From assembly GCA_027886185.1 (NCBI GenBank), contig WOAB01000211.1, positions 2,952,001 to 3,016,000 of the forward strand: a stretch of 64,000 nt of DNA. Reading direction: 5' to 3'. The notes below the pieces were generated by a model. That model searched no databases, was not told the origin of the DNA, and saw nothing but the letters and a program-made list of their open reading frames with translations. Of this stretch, positions 23,557-35,619 are shown in pieces. The translations under genes were made by a program, and so were the position numbers. How positions within the stretch are numbered: the first letter of the stretch is position 1; the number at the start of each line of letters is the position of its first letter. The DNA is from Rheum nobile. Taxonomy: Eukaryota; Streptophyta; Magnoliopsida; Caryophyllales; Polygonaceae.

Positions 23557-24938
23557 AAAATTTAACCATTGTTTTGTTCGAACAATTGAATCAATAATTT
23601 GAATGCTTTAAGTTCTTTCATATATTTAATGGCTTTGTCTAATATGCCCCTATGGTCACACAATGTCATATTTTGTAATAATATTTTTTAATCAATAGTT
23701 TTAACTTTTCCCCAGTTTATCTTTTCTACTCTCAATCTATATTATATATATATATTAAAGAAGAGACTTAAATCCTATGTATCAACACCATATTCAATTC
23801 GTCTACATGTCATCACTCATCCAACCATTATCCGTCACATCATTTCTCTTTTTAAAAAACAGCGGATCCGGTTTAATAATACTAAGTACATATATATTAT
23901 ATTTCATAATTCAAAAAACTGGATTAAACTAAATAAAAAAACAAACTAAGTTATATCATTTACGACTAGGCCACTTTTTATTTTGATTTATAAAAAAATA
24001 ACTTTCCATATATTAATGGAACTAATAACTTATCAATTGAATTGGATATAAACTTATTATTTAACCTAAAGTCCTAAGCCAATATTGAATTCTAATTAAC
24101 AATTTAGTCAATTTAATTTTAATGTTAAAAATCATATATAATAAATAAATATGCATCCCATTTTTTTCTTATATTTATTTTATTAAATATATTTTTAGAA
24201 ACAAAATCTATGTATTTACTTTTATAGTATTAGGAAACCTACTTTTAGTTTAGTTTAGCCTACAAGTCTACAACGTTAATATATATATTATATCTTGAAG
24301 ATTTAGTTTGCACGATTTAACAAATATAATATAATATGATCAACAAAATCATATGATTCCAAGTGTATTCTAAACATTTTATATGCAACGAAAAATCAAA
24401 TCCATTTCCATTAAAATATCTATATAAAACTGAATTTATGAAAATTCCCCTAAAATTGGAATTTTAGCTTTGTAAAATCAAGGGATTGCAATTAATTCTA
24501 AACCTGGCAAGTCTAACTCTCAATACTTAAGGTAAATTAAAATTTTAATCTTTTGTTAAATACGTTTTACGATTGATACATTTTTTTTGAGAATATTTGA
24601 TCTAGTAAATTCCACTAATTATTCATTTTGTTAGAATGGTTTTATACTCGATAAGATTTTACAAAATTATTATTAATCTTATAATTTATTTTAATATTCA
24701 AATTTGTAATTTACACAAAAATGTGTAAACTTTACCACCTAGATTTATTTGTTTTTTAATTCATATTCGGTGTAAATAAATTTGAAAGCAATTATGTATA
24801 TTTCATTCTATTTTTCTTGAATATAAGATCATATATAGTTAATTTTCTTACGTCCATATGTACAAAATGGCACTTTTTAGAATTTTTTCTATTGATTGAT
24901 TATATATTAGTTTCTACATAAACGAATTTTAATCTTCA

Positions 24939-26145
24939 CTAGTGTAGTACACGTGCCTTGCACGAGATTTGTTTATTTTCCTTACATTTTAAAAAATAGT
25001 ATATCAACATTATATATTTAATTGATATAGAAATATGTAGGTAGTGACTGTTATAGAAGTAGGTAAATGCTAATTAAAAAAGGACTAATTGAATACAAAA
25101 TATTCACGAGATTGACAAATTATTATCGAAAGAGAGGCAGAACTCTCCATAACTTTATTAATAGTAGAAATTGGCTAAGTAATTTTGAAACGTGGATAGT
25201 CACATCCCTAACATCAATACTACTAATACGATAAAGCTTAATCAAAATGTTCATCTAATACATGAAAATGAAACTCTAAACATAAAATCTCATACGATGT
25301 TCAAAATTGCTACTATTATGAAAAACTTTCTTGTATACTACATTGGTTGTAGTATTAGATTTTTTTTTTTTGTCGCATATCAATATCTTTAAACCGTTCT
25401 TGCTAGTAACTTTTGATGTTGCAACATAAAACTGACCATGAGTGAAAACATGGCGTGGAAGATACAAACCAACATTTGTAAGAGATTGGCCATGACTCTT
25501 ATTTATCGCCACAACAAAACAGACACTCAAGGGAAATTGGCTTCATTGAAACTTGAATGAGTATGAATTGTCTGATGGTGACATAAGCACGCGAGGAATA
25601 AGAAATGTACGTCCAATGTTGTTGCCTGAAATATTCTTCCTTGTTTGACATGACTGTCGAGCTGCGTGGTTATCAAAACCTGAAGACTGATCAATATTTC
25701 GAAGCAGTGTAATAGGGACCCCAACCTTAAGTTTAAGTACGTGATTTGGGACACCAGAACATCTAATAATGTTCAAGTAGTCAGACGTATAAACACTTAC
25801 ATCGCTGTCTGTAATAAAACCTGTCTTGTAAAGGCTATCCAAACTGAGATAGACTTTCTCATCACCAGGTAACAAAGACAATATATAGTCATTAACTCTA
25901 TCTACATCTTCATGTCTTGGTGCAAGAATTGCCCATTCTTCAAAGTATTTCGGAGGCAATTGATTGTTCAAAAGAGAAGGATAAATAGACTTAACAATTG
26001 ATGGAATTGGATCTAAGTCATAATCATTCACCAATAGCTCATCAAGAATTTGTATTTCTGCTTCTCCATCGTTATCATCACCTACAATACCATCTCCGAT
26101 GCTTAATACATATTCAGAAAAAATCCTTTGATTCTTGGATATCAT
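24939..26145 (-). mobile_element. Helitron remnant (3' end and helicase fragment)
   Basis: On the minus strand the 3' terminus is CTAG followed by T (24938), with the hairpin CGTGC-AAG-GCACG (24952-24964) about 10 bp inside. Both features are diagnostic of Helitrons. The helicase fragment lies about 330 bp upstream on the same strand. A 5' TC end was not located; some sequence to the right of 26145 may also belong. Confidence 0.75.
25276..26145 (-). pseudogene. PIF1-like helicase C-terminal fragment
   Basis: The translation has WAILAPRHEDVDRVNDYIL, LPGDEKVYLSLDS, GVPNHVLKLKVGVPITLLRNID and, after one TGA, the motif with INKSHGQSLTNVGLYLP and GQFYVATSKVTS. These are the C-terminal motifs of Helitron Rep/Hel helicases, which unwind the donor strand. 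The N-terminal Walker motifs and Rep domain are absent. The region between LLRNIDQ and LIPR is degenerate. The stop (near 25543) sits where the family has Arg, so a CGA to TGA change fits. Confidence 0.88.
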
Positions 26146-29100
26146 AATTAGATGTACCTTGTTGAATCCGCATGTTTTTTGTCAAATTAAGAACTTTGCA
26201 ATATCCCACAAATAAGAGGAATTAATGGTGGCAAAATATTACATTTGTTTAGTAATATGACATTTGAATTTATAGAGTCAAATATAGTGATACTTATAGA
26301 TGATTAATTTTTATACATCAATGCTCATAAAAAAACATCATATTATATAAAACAATAACAATCGAAACTAGTATTGAACCACTACATTCTCTAAACCAAA
26401 GTTGTAAATTAAATAGAAGTCATATTATGTTATTTGAGCAAAAAAGGGAATTGTTTCTATGATAAATTTTACAAAAAACTAATTTTATATAAAAATCTAT
26501 ATGATACTACATAATAGTTTAATCAAAGTGAAATGTTTCTTGTCTTTAACTAATTTCTTAGCTTATTCGATAATTTTTTAAAATTAACTTTGAAAAAAAT
26601 TACACTTGATTTTGTAATGTCTGTGGTGATTTTTATTAATGGTGAGGTAAAACTCTTCTCTATATAATTGTTGTAATGACACGTAGGAAAATAAATGTGG
26701 TGATGACAGTCAAGTTTTAGGATTTCCTTTATATATATATATATATAGAATATAAATATCATATTTTGAAAATATTTACAAAATCAATTAATAAATAAAT
26801 AAATGAGTATGAGTATGTAGATATATTCATATCTTATAGTGCTACATAGAACCGTAAATTATAGAACAATTAGATATATAGTCTCGTTGTGATTTACATG
26901 CAAAAATATTATAACATATTTTAAATGATTAATTGTTTATGTTTATAATAGGACAAAAATTGAAACAAATTTGACTAACCACCGAATTTTCTTGATTTTC
27001 TCCTATATATTTTACACTATTTTTTATATTTTATGGTTTATGTATACACCTAATTAATAGTATAATAGAACTAATTCACTAACCATGATTTATAATATAT
27101 ATGTATACACCTAAATAAATTATTGACACGACTATATATAAGATATGAATTTTGGTCTTGACAATAACGATTTACATTAATGACGATTATTTAAATCAAA
27201 TATTAATTCAAATTAGTTTTGATAATATTATTAAAAAGTGTAGTCACATAAAACTTATTTGATAAAATAGATAAGAAATAAACAAAATATTAGAGATATC
27301 ATAAATCACAAAAAATAATTGTTCTATTTTAAATATAAATATTCAAATTCAAGCTCTAATCCTTAGCATATAATATCTTATATATTTATGGTTTTATTAA
27401 GCTGATTTGATATTCAATATATGTTCCTATGTACTTAAATTTTTTGAACTCTTCAAATCTTGGTTCCATAGAGTTTTTATTATAGGAATTTGTTCTTATT
27501 TAGAAGTTGGAAAAAATCTATTTATTGGCTCAAGTGTTTGTTTGATTTTTAGAGGAATTTGTTCTTAATTACATGTTATAAGCATATTTTGTTCAGTTCT
27601 TTCCTTTTATTTTGCCTAGTCAATTATATTATATAGTCATTATTCCTTCTTTTATTACAATTTTAATAAAAAATACATATCAACATCATTTCAAAATTGC
27701 ATATTGTTCTCCATACAATATAAAATATATTGAATGTAAAATTTTCAAAAGTTGAAAATATTCTTTGAATAAAAACAAAATTTATTTATATGAGTTATAT
27801 ATAATTTTATGGAGGTTTTTTTAATTTAGTGGAATACTTTTAAATTATGACTTTGTAACTTTTTCTCTAAAATATGATTAAAAATAAATCAAGGATAAGA
27901 AAATATTCATAAACTCAGAAAGAGACAAATTTTGTTTTAGAATCTTCAGCGATATGCATTTAAATGTGATAATTTTTTTATTTAATTAAAATTTGAAGTT
28001 TGGCTATATTTGTTAGGGGATAGATTTTATTATTCAAGTACTATATTTAACTAAAAAAATTTGAATAATATCAAATTTAAAATTAAGACGGATAATTTTT
28101 ATCTAATCAACTTAATTAGTTATTATTAATTTGTTAAGTAAAAATAATAATAGGAATAAAAAGAATTTAGTTTTAATATGACTTATTTTAGTTTTTTTTT
28201 CTAATTGATATCTTTATTTAATTAAAATAATTAGTTATTATAAAATTATTAATTTAACAACATTTAATATACAATTAAAACAGACCTACTCTTGTAATAT
28301 TTTTTAAAGGCTGAATTATGTGATGAACGATGGTTGAATTATGATGACACAAAATTATATTGCATTTAAGAAAATAGAATAAATTTTTATTAATTAGTAA
28401 TAAACATCATAATTTTTATAAACTCAATATAAATCATTAGGGCACAATAACAACTAACAACAATCAACTACTAAACATAAGATTTTAAAAGATTTAAAAA
28501 ATAAATAAATGTATCAACCATATATTGTCTTTGTGAAAAGGTATTAAGAAATTGAATTGGATGGGTCTAAAATTCTACTAACAAAAGCAATCCTAAAAAC
28601 AGAAATGGAACGATGTATAACTTAATTAATTAAGATTTAGATCATCTAATAACGACTAATCATTATCAAACGACTTAAGTTGATTAGATAAAAATTAATA
28701 ATAACTAATTGATTCGTATAACTTAATTAACTAAATTCTTTAATAAATTTATCAAACGACTTAGTGGAGAACCGGTAAAGGCCCGATACCCCTCGATAAT
28801 CAAAAAATAAAAATAAATTATCTTTAATAAATTTATCAAACTTTGCTAACGATCTTTTGAAAATTTGTTTTTTTTTTTTAAATATCACCTCTAATTTGAT
28901 AAGATAACCAGAATTTGAATTCAATTATCCACTAAAATCTTAAATAAAGTTTTGTATACTTAAGTGATGTACTATAAATTATCAAACTTAACAACTTTTA
29001 TTAAGAGCCTCATTTACATTAATGGAGTTTGTAAATAATTTTTGTTTTTGCACGTTGAAAAAATGATTAATTTTACAACTTTATAGATGTCATTCATATT

Positions 29101-29214
29101 GCTGACAAATAATTATATTTAAATAAAATAATAGCAAAATAAATCAACATATGACAATTAAAACAAAGTTGAGGAATTAGTTTTAGCAAAATTTGAAACA
29201 TACTTATCTTTTAT

Positions 29215-30425
29215 GGGTCCGGTTCCGGTGAGGACGGTGCTTCATGATAGGATTGAGGATGTATGAGAGAAGAGAAACAAATTAGAGGGAAAAACAAAAA
29301 AACGGAGTGAACAGTGGAGGAGGCGCGCGCCCTTATAGGGAAAAGCTTCAATTCGGCCTTGCAGTACAATTGCCGAATTTTTCGCGTATAATTCGGCAAA
29401 AAAAAATTCCAAGTCAAAATTTTTCCCAGAAAAATCGATTTTGTGTGCATATCATATAACATGTGTGTGCATATCAGATGCACTGTTGTGTGCATATGTA
29501 ACTATGTGTGTGTGCATATGGTTTCTGAAATTGTAACATAGTGTTTATGCTTAGAGGACTTGTGTGCACATCAAATAACCTGTGTGTGCACATCAATTAT
29601 ACTGCTGTGTGCATACTCCGTGTGTTCATATGGTCTCGGGTCGTGTGCATACCCGAAAACAAGTGTTGGTATGCACACATGTGTGTGCATACCAAATAAC
29701 TTGTCGTGTGCACATCCATTATACTATCGTGTGCAGACCCCGTGTGTGCATATGGTCTCAAGTCATATGCATACATGAAAACAAGTGTTGATGCACACAA
29801 ACCATGTGTGCATACCAAATAACCTGTCGTGTGCACATCCATTACACTATCGTGTCCATACCTCGTGTGTGCATATGGTCTCAAGTGTTGATGCACACAA
29901 ACCGTGTGTGCATACCTCGTGTGTGCATATGGTCTCAAGTGTTGATGCACACAAACCATGTGTGCATATCAAATACTCGTTATGTGCATGTCAAATAGAC
30001 TATTGTGTGCATATCATCCACCTTGTTGTGTGCATATCCACTATGTGCGTGTGCGTATCAAATATAAGCCCAGGAATCATCCACCTTGTTGGTTATATGT
30101 GCACACACACTTTTTCGCGTATGCACACAAATGTGTATTTGATATGCACACATGTTTCTAGCATTAACAACTGTTCCCAGACATGCACACATTCTGAAAA
30201 CCACATGCACACACCGAGCCTAACATATGCACACATACGTTCTGACATATGCACACAACAATGTATTTCATATGCACACAAAATCGATTTTTTTTGCAAA
30301 AAATCGAATTTTTGAAAAATATTTTCTGAAAAATTCGCGAATAATTCGGCCGGGCCGAATTTTTGGACACGCTTGGTGCATCCTGAGTCCTGATACGAGG
30401 AGCTGTCCTCATTTGAACTTTACCC
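29215..30425. mobile_element. Mutator-like word-array element M1 (word TGTGTGCATAT)
   Basis: It is bounded by the perfect 9-bp duplication ATCTTTTAT (29206-29214 and 30426-30434). Terminal inverted repeats: GGGTCCGGTTCCGGTGAGGA on the left, GGGTAAAGTTCAAATGAGGA on the other strand. Inside are inverted modules GCCGAATTTTTCGCG and AAAAATCGATTTT. The core has about 20 TGTGTGCATA words on the plus strand, then about eight in the opposite orientation after 30090. There is no transposase; long open frames here only reflect the stop-free word. Confidence 0.85.
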
Positions 30426-31271
30426 ATCTTTTATAACTGTAATAAAATTATTTTTGATTATAATATGGAAAAGTTATAACTATATTAATTAGTGGAAATA
30501 GATTAATAGCTACATTGAACATACTTATTTAAAAAAGTTTAACAAAAAATCCCATGAAAAAAAATCATTTTTCAAATGTTTTCTCTGAATAACTGATTTA
30601 TATTTAATATATAATTTTAACTTGAATATCTACGATAACACTTTTTAATTGTTATTGTCTTTTTATAATAAAGACATGTTTTATGAACATTAATATATAA
30701 AAACTCATATTTTAGTATTACAAAACGTATTTAACTTTAGATTATTAAATATATTTATTAAATTCAAGAGCACTATATATACTAGTAACAAAACTCTATG
30801 CATGGAACACTTCACAAAAAACTTTACAGCAACAGAAACGCTCCCTTTCGGGAGGGAGCCGGCCCTAAACCAAGATGGCTCCTTGGAGCCTGCCGCCACC
30901 ATGACAACCACCACCGCCGCTACCATGGCAATCACCGCCACCGCCACTATGACAACCACCAACCCCTCCGGTTCTCTTCCCCTCTCCACCCTTTTCCCTT
31001 CCGCCTTCCCGGTGGTTCTCCCCTCCTCACCACCTCGTCGATCCGGCGACCACCAACCTCCACCGAAGAACTCCCCGAGCTTCCCGCCGGCGGCCTGCTT
31101 CAGATCCAGCCTTGACGAGGCCTCGCAACCTGCGTCTCCCACCGGCGGTTCTCCCTTCTCACCACCTTGATCGGTGCTGCCCGTACTCGTAGTCCTCTTG
31201 GGAGAGGGCGTTGATGGGGTCGGGGCAGCCGAGGTGGTCCAGGAGGAAGGCGGCCAGCAGAAGAGGAGGCG

Positions 31272-31488
31272 GGGTGGGTGACATTGGAAGCAGCTGGAGG
31301 AGGAGCCGACCCTAATTGTTTTTTTTTGGCTCCGTTGTGAGACTCTTTTGGATGATGAAACTTGCCCAGATGATGAATCGAGTTGTAGTTCCGGGTTGAT
31401 AGAGGATGACCATCCTTCCGGCGGCGCAACGTCTATTTGTGCTTTACTCACCTCATTTCTGGGTGTTTTTGTTTTATCGTGCTTTAGG
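31272..31488 (+). repeat. 217-bp direct repeat, left copy
   Basis: It begins GGGTGGGTGACATTGG and ends GTGCTTTAGG. It is LINE 3'-untranslated sequence, repeated at 34420-34637 with about two substitutions and one T-run change. It directly abuts the truncated end of the LTR. Confidence 0.93.
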
Positions 31489-34419
31489 AAAGGTATTACC
31501 GTCAGTGACCCCAGTGTTCCTTACTGAGATCACCCAAGGCTTTACCGTTTAAATACAAATCATGAAATACAATGATACAAAATGATAACATTAATCATAT
31601 AAAACACGAGTCCCGGGATTACATCCCAATCCCGAATAGGACAAACACAGAGTTTAAATAAATTACAACGGAAATCTTAAACAAGGCACAACGGAAAACT
31701 TTTAAAAGATATTACAAAAAGGGTTGTGATCGTAATGATCACCTGCCCAAGGATCTCAACCTGATTAAAGAAATTATTAAAAACATCGGAAAAACCACCG
31801 TCGACTCCATAGTCCTTCTAGTCTTCTCATCTACACTCCATCTGATGTGCCGAATCGAACGGATGACACCAGCCCACATGCGGAGAACAAAGTTCGTGGG
31901 TTAGTCTACTTAAATAGACTAGCAATGGTAAAAAGCAGAGTGGTTCGAGTGATCGAAACCGTTTACTATCATTGTCCCTCGAATAATAACCGAAGGGACG
32001 ATACATAACCCGGCACTTTCACGGAATAACAATAAAGGTATGCATGAGAGAAGATTCTGAAAGACTTCATCTTCACAGAAATCGACTCGAAAAGAGACTC
32101 CAAGAGATTGAGTCTTTAAGGAAATATGACAAATCTGGAATGTTTAACATAATCAAACAACAATGATTTAAAAGTTGACTGAGATGCTTCGGTTCACGAC
32201 CAACCTCATCGCATACAGCGAATCCAGATCGGAAAGAGAACGTACTACATTCAAGTCGAGACGAGCTTTCCTAGCTGCACTATGACTTAGCTGCACTACT
32301 CGCCAAAGGTTTATTAATCATGTGCACTCGGGCACATATCTTATTTAATTACAAAACACACATTACTGAAACACATTAATGTTATTAAGAGCGGCACACA
32401 GCTTAAATCTCAGGGTGACAATCATGTCAACCCAAATTAAAACACACACAACCCACACGCGGGACTTATCATTATGCCGAGAAACAACGGCGATTAATAT
32501 TACACCGGGTGACCTTACGTTCACCCTAATTGCACTATACAGCGCTTACAGTTTAATTATGTGCTTAACTGCACTTATCTTATTAAATTACAACACACAC
32601 ACACAATGTTGATGCTTTTAAGAATATTCCGAGAACACGGAAGTTATTAAGACACCGGGTGATCTTACGTTCACCCTGATTTGCACTGCCACATCGCTTA
32701 CAGTTTATTTTACAGGGTGACAGTTACGTCCACCCCAATGCACTAGCTAAGTGCTTAAAACACAGGACTGCAATTAAGCTCATCCACTGGCGCTAGCAAG
32801 GCGCTTAAAACACTTCAGATCCTTACATGTGGATAAGAAGCATAGGTCATGACCCTTAAATTATTCGGCAATAACCCCGAGGAATATTATGATTTAAAGA
32901 AACGACAAATCCTTACTTGGATTAGTGTTCCCACGAATATTAAATTATAAAGAAACGACTAATCCTTACTTGGATTAGCGTTCCTACGCACATTAAGTTA
33001 TAAAGAAACGACTAATCCTTACTTGGATTAGCGTTCCTACGAACACTCGTGTTAACTAAACAGTCTAACACAACAATTATTCACATTAAAGCCATTCAGG
33101 AAAATAACTTAAACATAGAGATAATAGAAACAGCTAATCCTTACTTGGATTAGTTTTCCTATTAATCCACATAAATGCCCGGAAGACGATCACAGATAAT
33201 AGCGTCGTTCTAGCAGATATACAACCTATTATATGATTTCCAAAACAGTTTATAAAACCTTTTCCAGACAAACACAGATAATCATTCCAAATTAATTACT
33301 CAGATAAACAGCTGATAATTAATGTAAATATGGAACGATGAGCAAGAGCGAACCGCCACTTGCCTTAGTCCGCAGATCTGGAACAAAGCAGAGACAACGG
33401 GATTCCGGGCTCGACACGCGTATAGCTCCACTAGCATAAACACCTTCGAGTCGACCCAAAAAGGAACCCTAGGTTAGATTCGACAAAGAATAGTACGAAT
33501 ATACGAAAGGACGAAAGAAATTGAAGGATACGAGACCCGATCGAAGGTCTCGGAAGCCAACGCACAACTCCCGTGCAACTACCCTTCACGGCCGGCCACC
33601 AACAATTGCGGCGGGCGCCGCCACCATCACGGCGGTCGCCGTCTCAAGCACGGCGGGCACCGCTCATCGGCTTCCTCCACGGCGGCACCAAGAACTTCAC
33701 GGCGGTCGCCGGCCATAACACGGCGGTCGCCGTCCCCAACACGGCGGTCGCCGTCCACAACACGGCGGTCGCCGTTCCTGGCGGCGGTCGCCGTCTCCCT
33801 GGCGGCGGTCGTCGTCGCTGAACAGAAACTTAAAAACGGACGAGAAATCTTACCCGCGACGCTCGATTTGGTTCGCCTTTCGCCTTGCTTGGCTTCTAGG
33901 CTTATAAGGGCCTTCCAAGTCTCCTTTGGCCACCGAGAACGACACCAAACGAGCCTCCAACGATCCACGAGAGATTTCCGAGAGAGAGAGCGTTTTTCTT
34001 TGGGAGTATTTTTGAGAGACGAGAAATGGACAGCGTAATGGCATTTTTCACACCCTTTCTAGCTTCACCCATGCCCTCTATTTATAGACAAAGATGAGGC
34101 TTGTTGGGAGCCAAAAAGCCTTCCAATTGTGCCCTTGGGTATTAACCCATGGTTAATCCATTTGCACCTCTTGGGCAATAACCAATTGGGTAGAGATTGG
34201 TATTAATCTTAACTCGCGATAACAAAAGTCGTACACGAACGAGTATAGACTTCCAACAGGCCTTAACTGTATAATTCTTCACTGAGAAAAATATTACAGA
34301 TACAGAGCACATTACAGAATGTCTCCGACTTTCTGAATTAAATCCGACGTACTAAACGGGTGTTCGGGAAAATTCCAAAAATTCCCAAAATAATCCTTAC
34401 AGAATTACGGGGTATCACA
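31489..34419 (-). mobile_element. Tekay-A LTR (copy 2), truncated at its 3' end
   Basis: The minus-strand 5' end TGTGATACCCCGTAATTC (34419) is intact. The opposite end lacks about 24 bp, including GGGGTGTTACA. There is no internal region and no 5-bp duplication; instead it is flanked by the 217-bp repeats. It carries a dense GGCGGTCGCCG block (33608-33820), a TATA box near 34080 (minus strand) and three CTAATCC...GGATTAG hairpin repeats (32910-33030). Confidence 0.9.
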
Positions 34420-34637
34420 GGGTGGGTGACATTGGAAGCAGCTGGAGGAGGAGCCGACCCTAATTGTTTTTTTTTTGGCTCCGTTGTGAGACTCTTTTGG
34501 ATGATGAAACTTGCCCAGATGATGAATCGAGTTGTAGTTCCGGGTTGATAGAGGATGACCATCCTTCCGGCGGCGCAGCGTCTGTTTGTGCTTTACTCAC
34601 CTCATTTCTGGGTGTTTTTGTTTTATCGTGCTTTAGG
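34420..34637 (+). repeat. 217-bp direct repeat, right copy
   Basis: Second copy of 31272-31488; the LINE 3' end then continues to the A-tail. Confidence 0.93.
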
Positions 34638-35154
34638 TTGTCTCACTTGTTGTTTGCTTGTTTTTGTTTCTTTTGGGTCTTGTTGTATTGCCGGCTAGTC
34701 CGGTTGCCAATTTCTGGCCTCTCGAAGTTTTATACTTCGAATTCTTACTTTATCAACAAAAAAAAAAAAAAAAAAACTCTATGCATGGATTCGAGATTCC
34801 CGGGTTTGGAGGACACAAGTCAGAAACGGTAACCATGCATTTCTTTCTCAAAAAGAGTTTTGTACGTTCTTGAAATTTAAAGATTGTTATATTTTCCATT
34901 ATCACTTTCTTGTATGTAATGGTCAAATGGATCTCCCTCATCTCCTTATACATTAGTTCTTGTCTATCACCTGAATAATCATACTGGTTTTGAAGTAGTA
35001 TTAATTTATATTTGCGCGCACTAGAGAAGGTAACATTTTAACATGATTGAAGTCTATTGTGACATGACGTCTAATTCATCTTAATTAAGCTAGATAAAGT
35101 TAATGATGCCTTGTATATCTCATTTTGAAATATTATTTAATTAACATTAATTAG

Positions 35155-35616
35155 GTGCTTAACGATGAGATGTTCGCCATCCTGGTCCTGATGGCACTGT
35201 TTACAACCTTTGTGACCACCCCATCCGTGATAGCCATCTACAACCCCGGCCGCCACGGTGGCGCCGGAAGCGTCTCCGTCAGCAGGCGCAAGCTCCAATC
35301 CGACTCTGCTGATGTCAGCATGTCCCCCTCCACCGCCTCGAAGCACGGCCTCCGCATCCTGGCGTGCCTCCGCGGCCCCAGCAACGTCCCCACCACCATA
35401 AGCCTGGTCGACTCCATCCGCCCTGTGGGCCCGGCCCGGCCCCACCTGAAGCTCTACGCCATGCACCTCGTCGAGCTCACTGAGCGCTCCTCCTCCATCG
35501 TCCTGGCGCGCCGCCTCCGCCGCAACGGCCTCCCCTTCACCAACGTCCAGCGGCAGTCGGCCACGGGCGGGGCCCGGGAAGTTGCCTACGCGATTGGGGC
35601 GTACGGGCAGACACAG
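35155..35616 (+). CDS. CHX coding block 4 (last helix and start of the cytosolic domain)
   Basis: It begins VLNDEMFAILVLMALFTTFVTTP after the acceptor ATTAATTAG, in phase 0. It continues with RILACLRGPSNVPTTISLVDSI and MHLVELTERSSSIV, conserved in the CHX C-terminal domain. It is very GC-rich. The frame runs up to YGQTQ and then into the terminus of a copia LTR (from 35620), with TGA at 35620. CHX proteins continue here without an intron, so the exon is cut by the insertion. Confidence 0.92.
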
Positions 35617-35619
35617 GTT

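Larger units (their letters stand above)
30807..34775 (+). mobile_element. Short LINE (L1-type) derivative, split by a Tekay LTR
   Basis: A target duplication of at least 14 bp, ACTCTATGCATGGA, stands at 30793-30806 and 34776-34789, and a poly-A tail ends the element. The 3' end (34638-34757, with TTGCCGGCTAGTCCGGTTGCC and CTCTCGAAG) recurs at 43327-43412 with its own A-tail. The 5' part is GC-rich with a Pro/Thr/Ser-rich frame from 30901. ORF2 (endonuclease/RT) is absent, so this is an internally deleted copy moved in trans. A Tekay LTR and a 217-bp duplication lie inside. Confidence 0.8.
22344..35154 (+). other. CHX intron 3, expanded to 12.8 kb
   Basis: The donor GTCTTT and the acceptor ATTAATTAG frame a mostly AT-rich region holding a foldback element (22670-23556), a Helitron remnant (24939-26145), word-array element M1 (29215-30425) and a LINE derivative (30807-34775). 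Between them, 26150-29205 has no gene; it holds AT-rich sequence with one imperfect inverted repeat around 28090-28710. Confidence 0.8.

Noticed and set aside
28090..28710. Inverted AT-rich segments sharing TTTTTATCTAATCAACTTAA
   Set aside because: Arms are rearranged and no duplication was found; possible decayed element but too weak to annotate.
29560..30315. Overlapping open frames up to 176 codons rich in Cys, His and Val
   Set aside because: They are translations of the TGTGTGCATA word array, which lacks stops in several frames on both strands.
30705..31451. Minus-strand frame of 248 codons
   Set aside because: Covers the GC-rich LINE 5' part and AT-rich flank with low-complexity Gly/Val runs; no family features apart from the short stretch reported separately.
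35137..35466. Minus-strand frame opposite CHX block 4
   Set aside because: Antisense shadow of a GC-rich exon; the plus strand carries clear CHX motifs.
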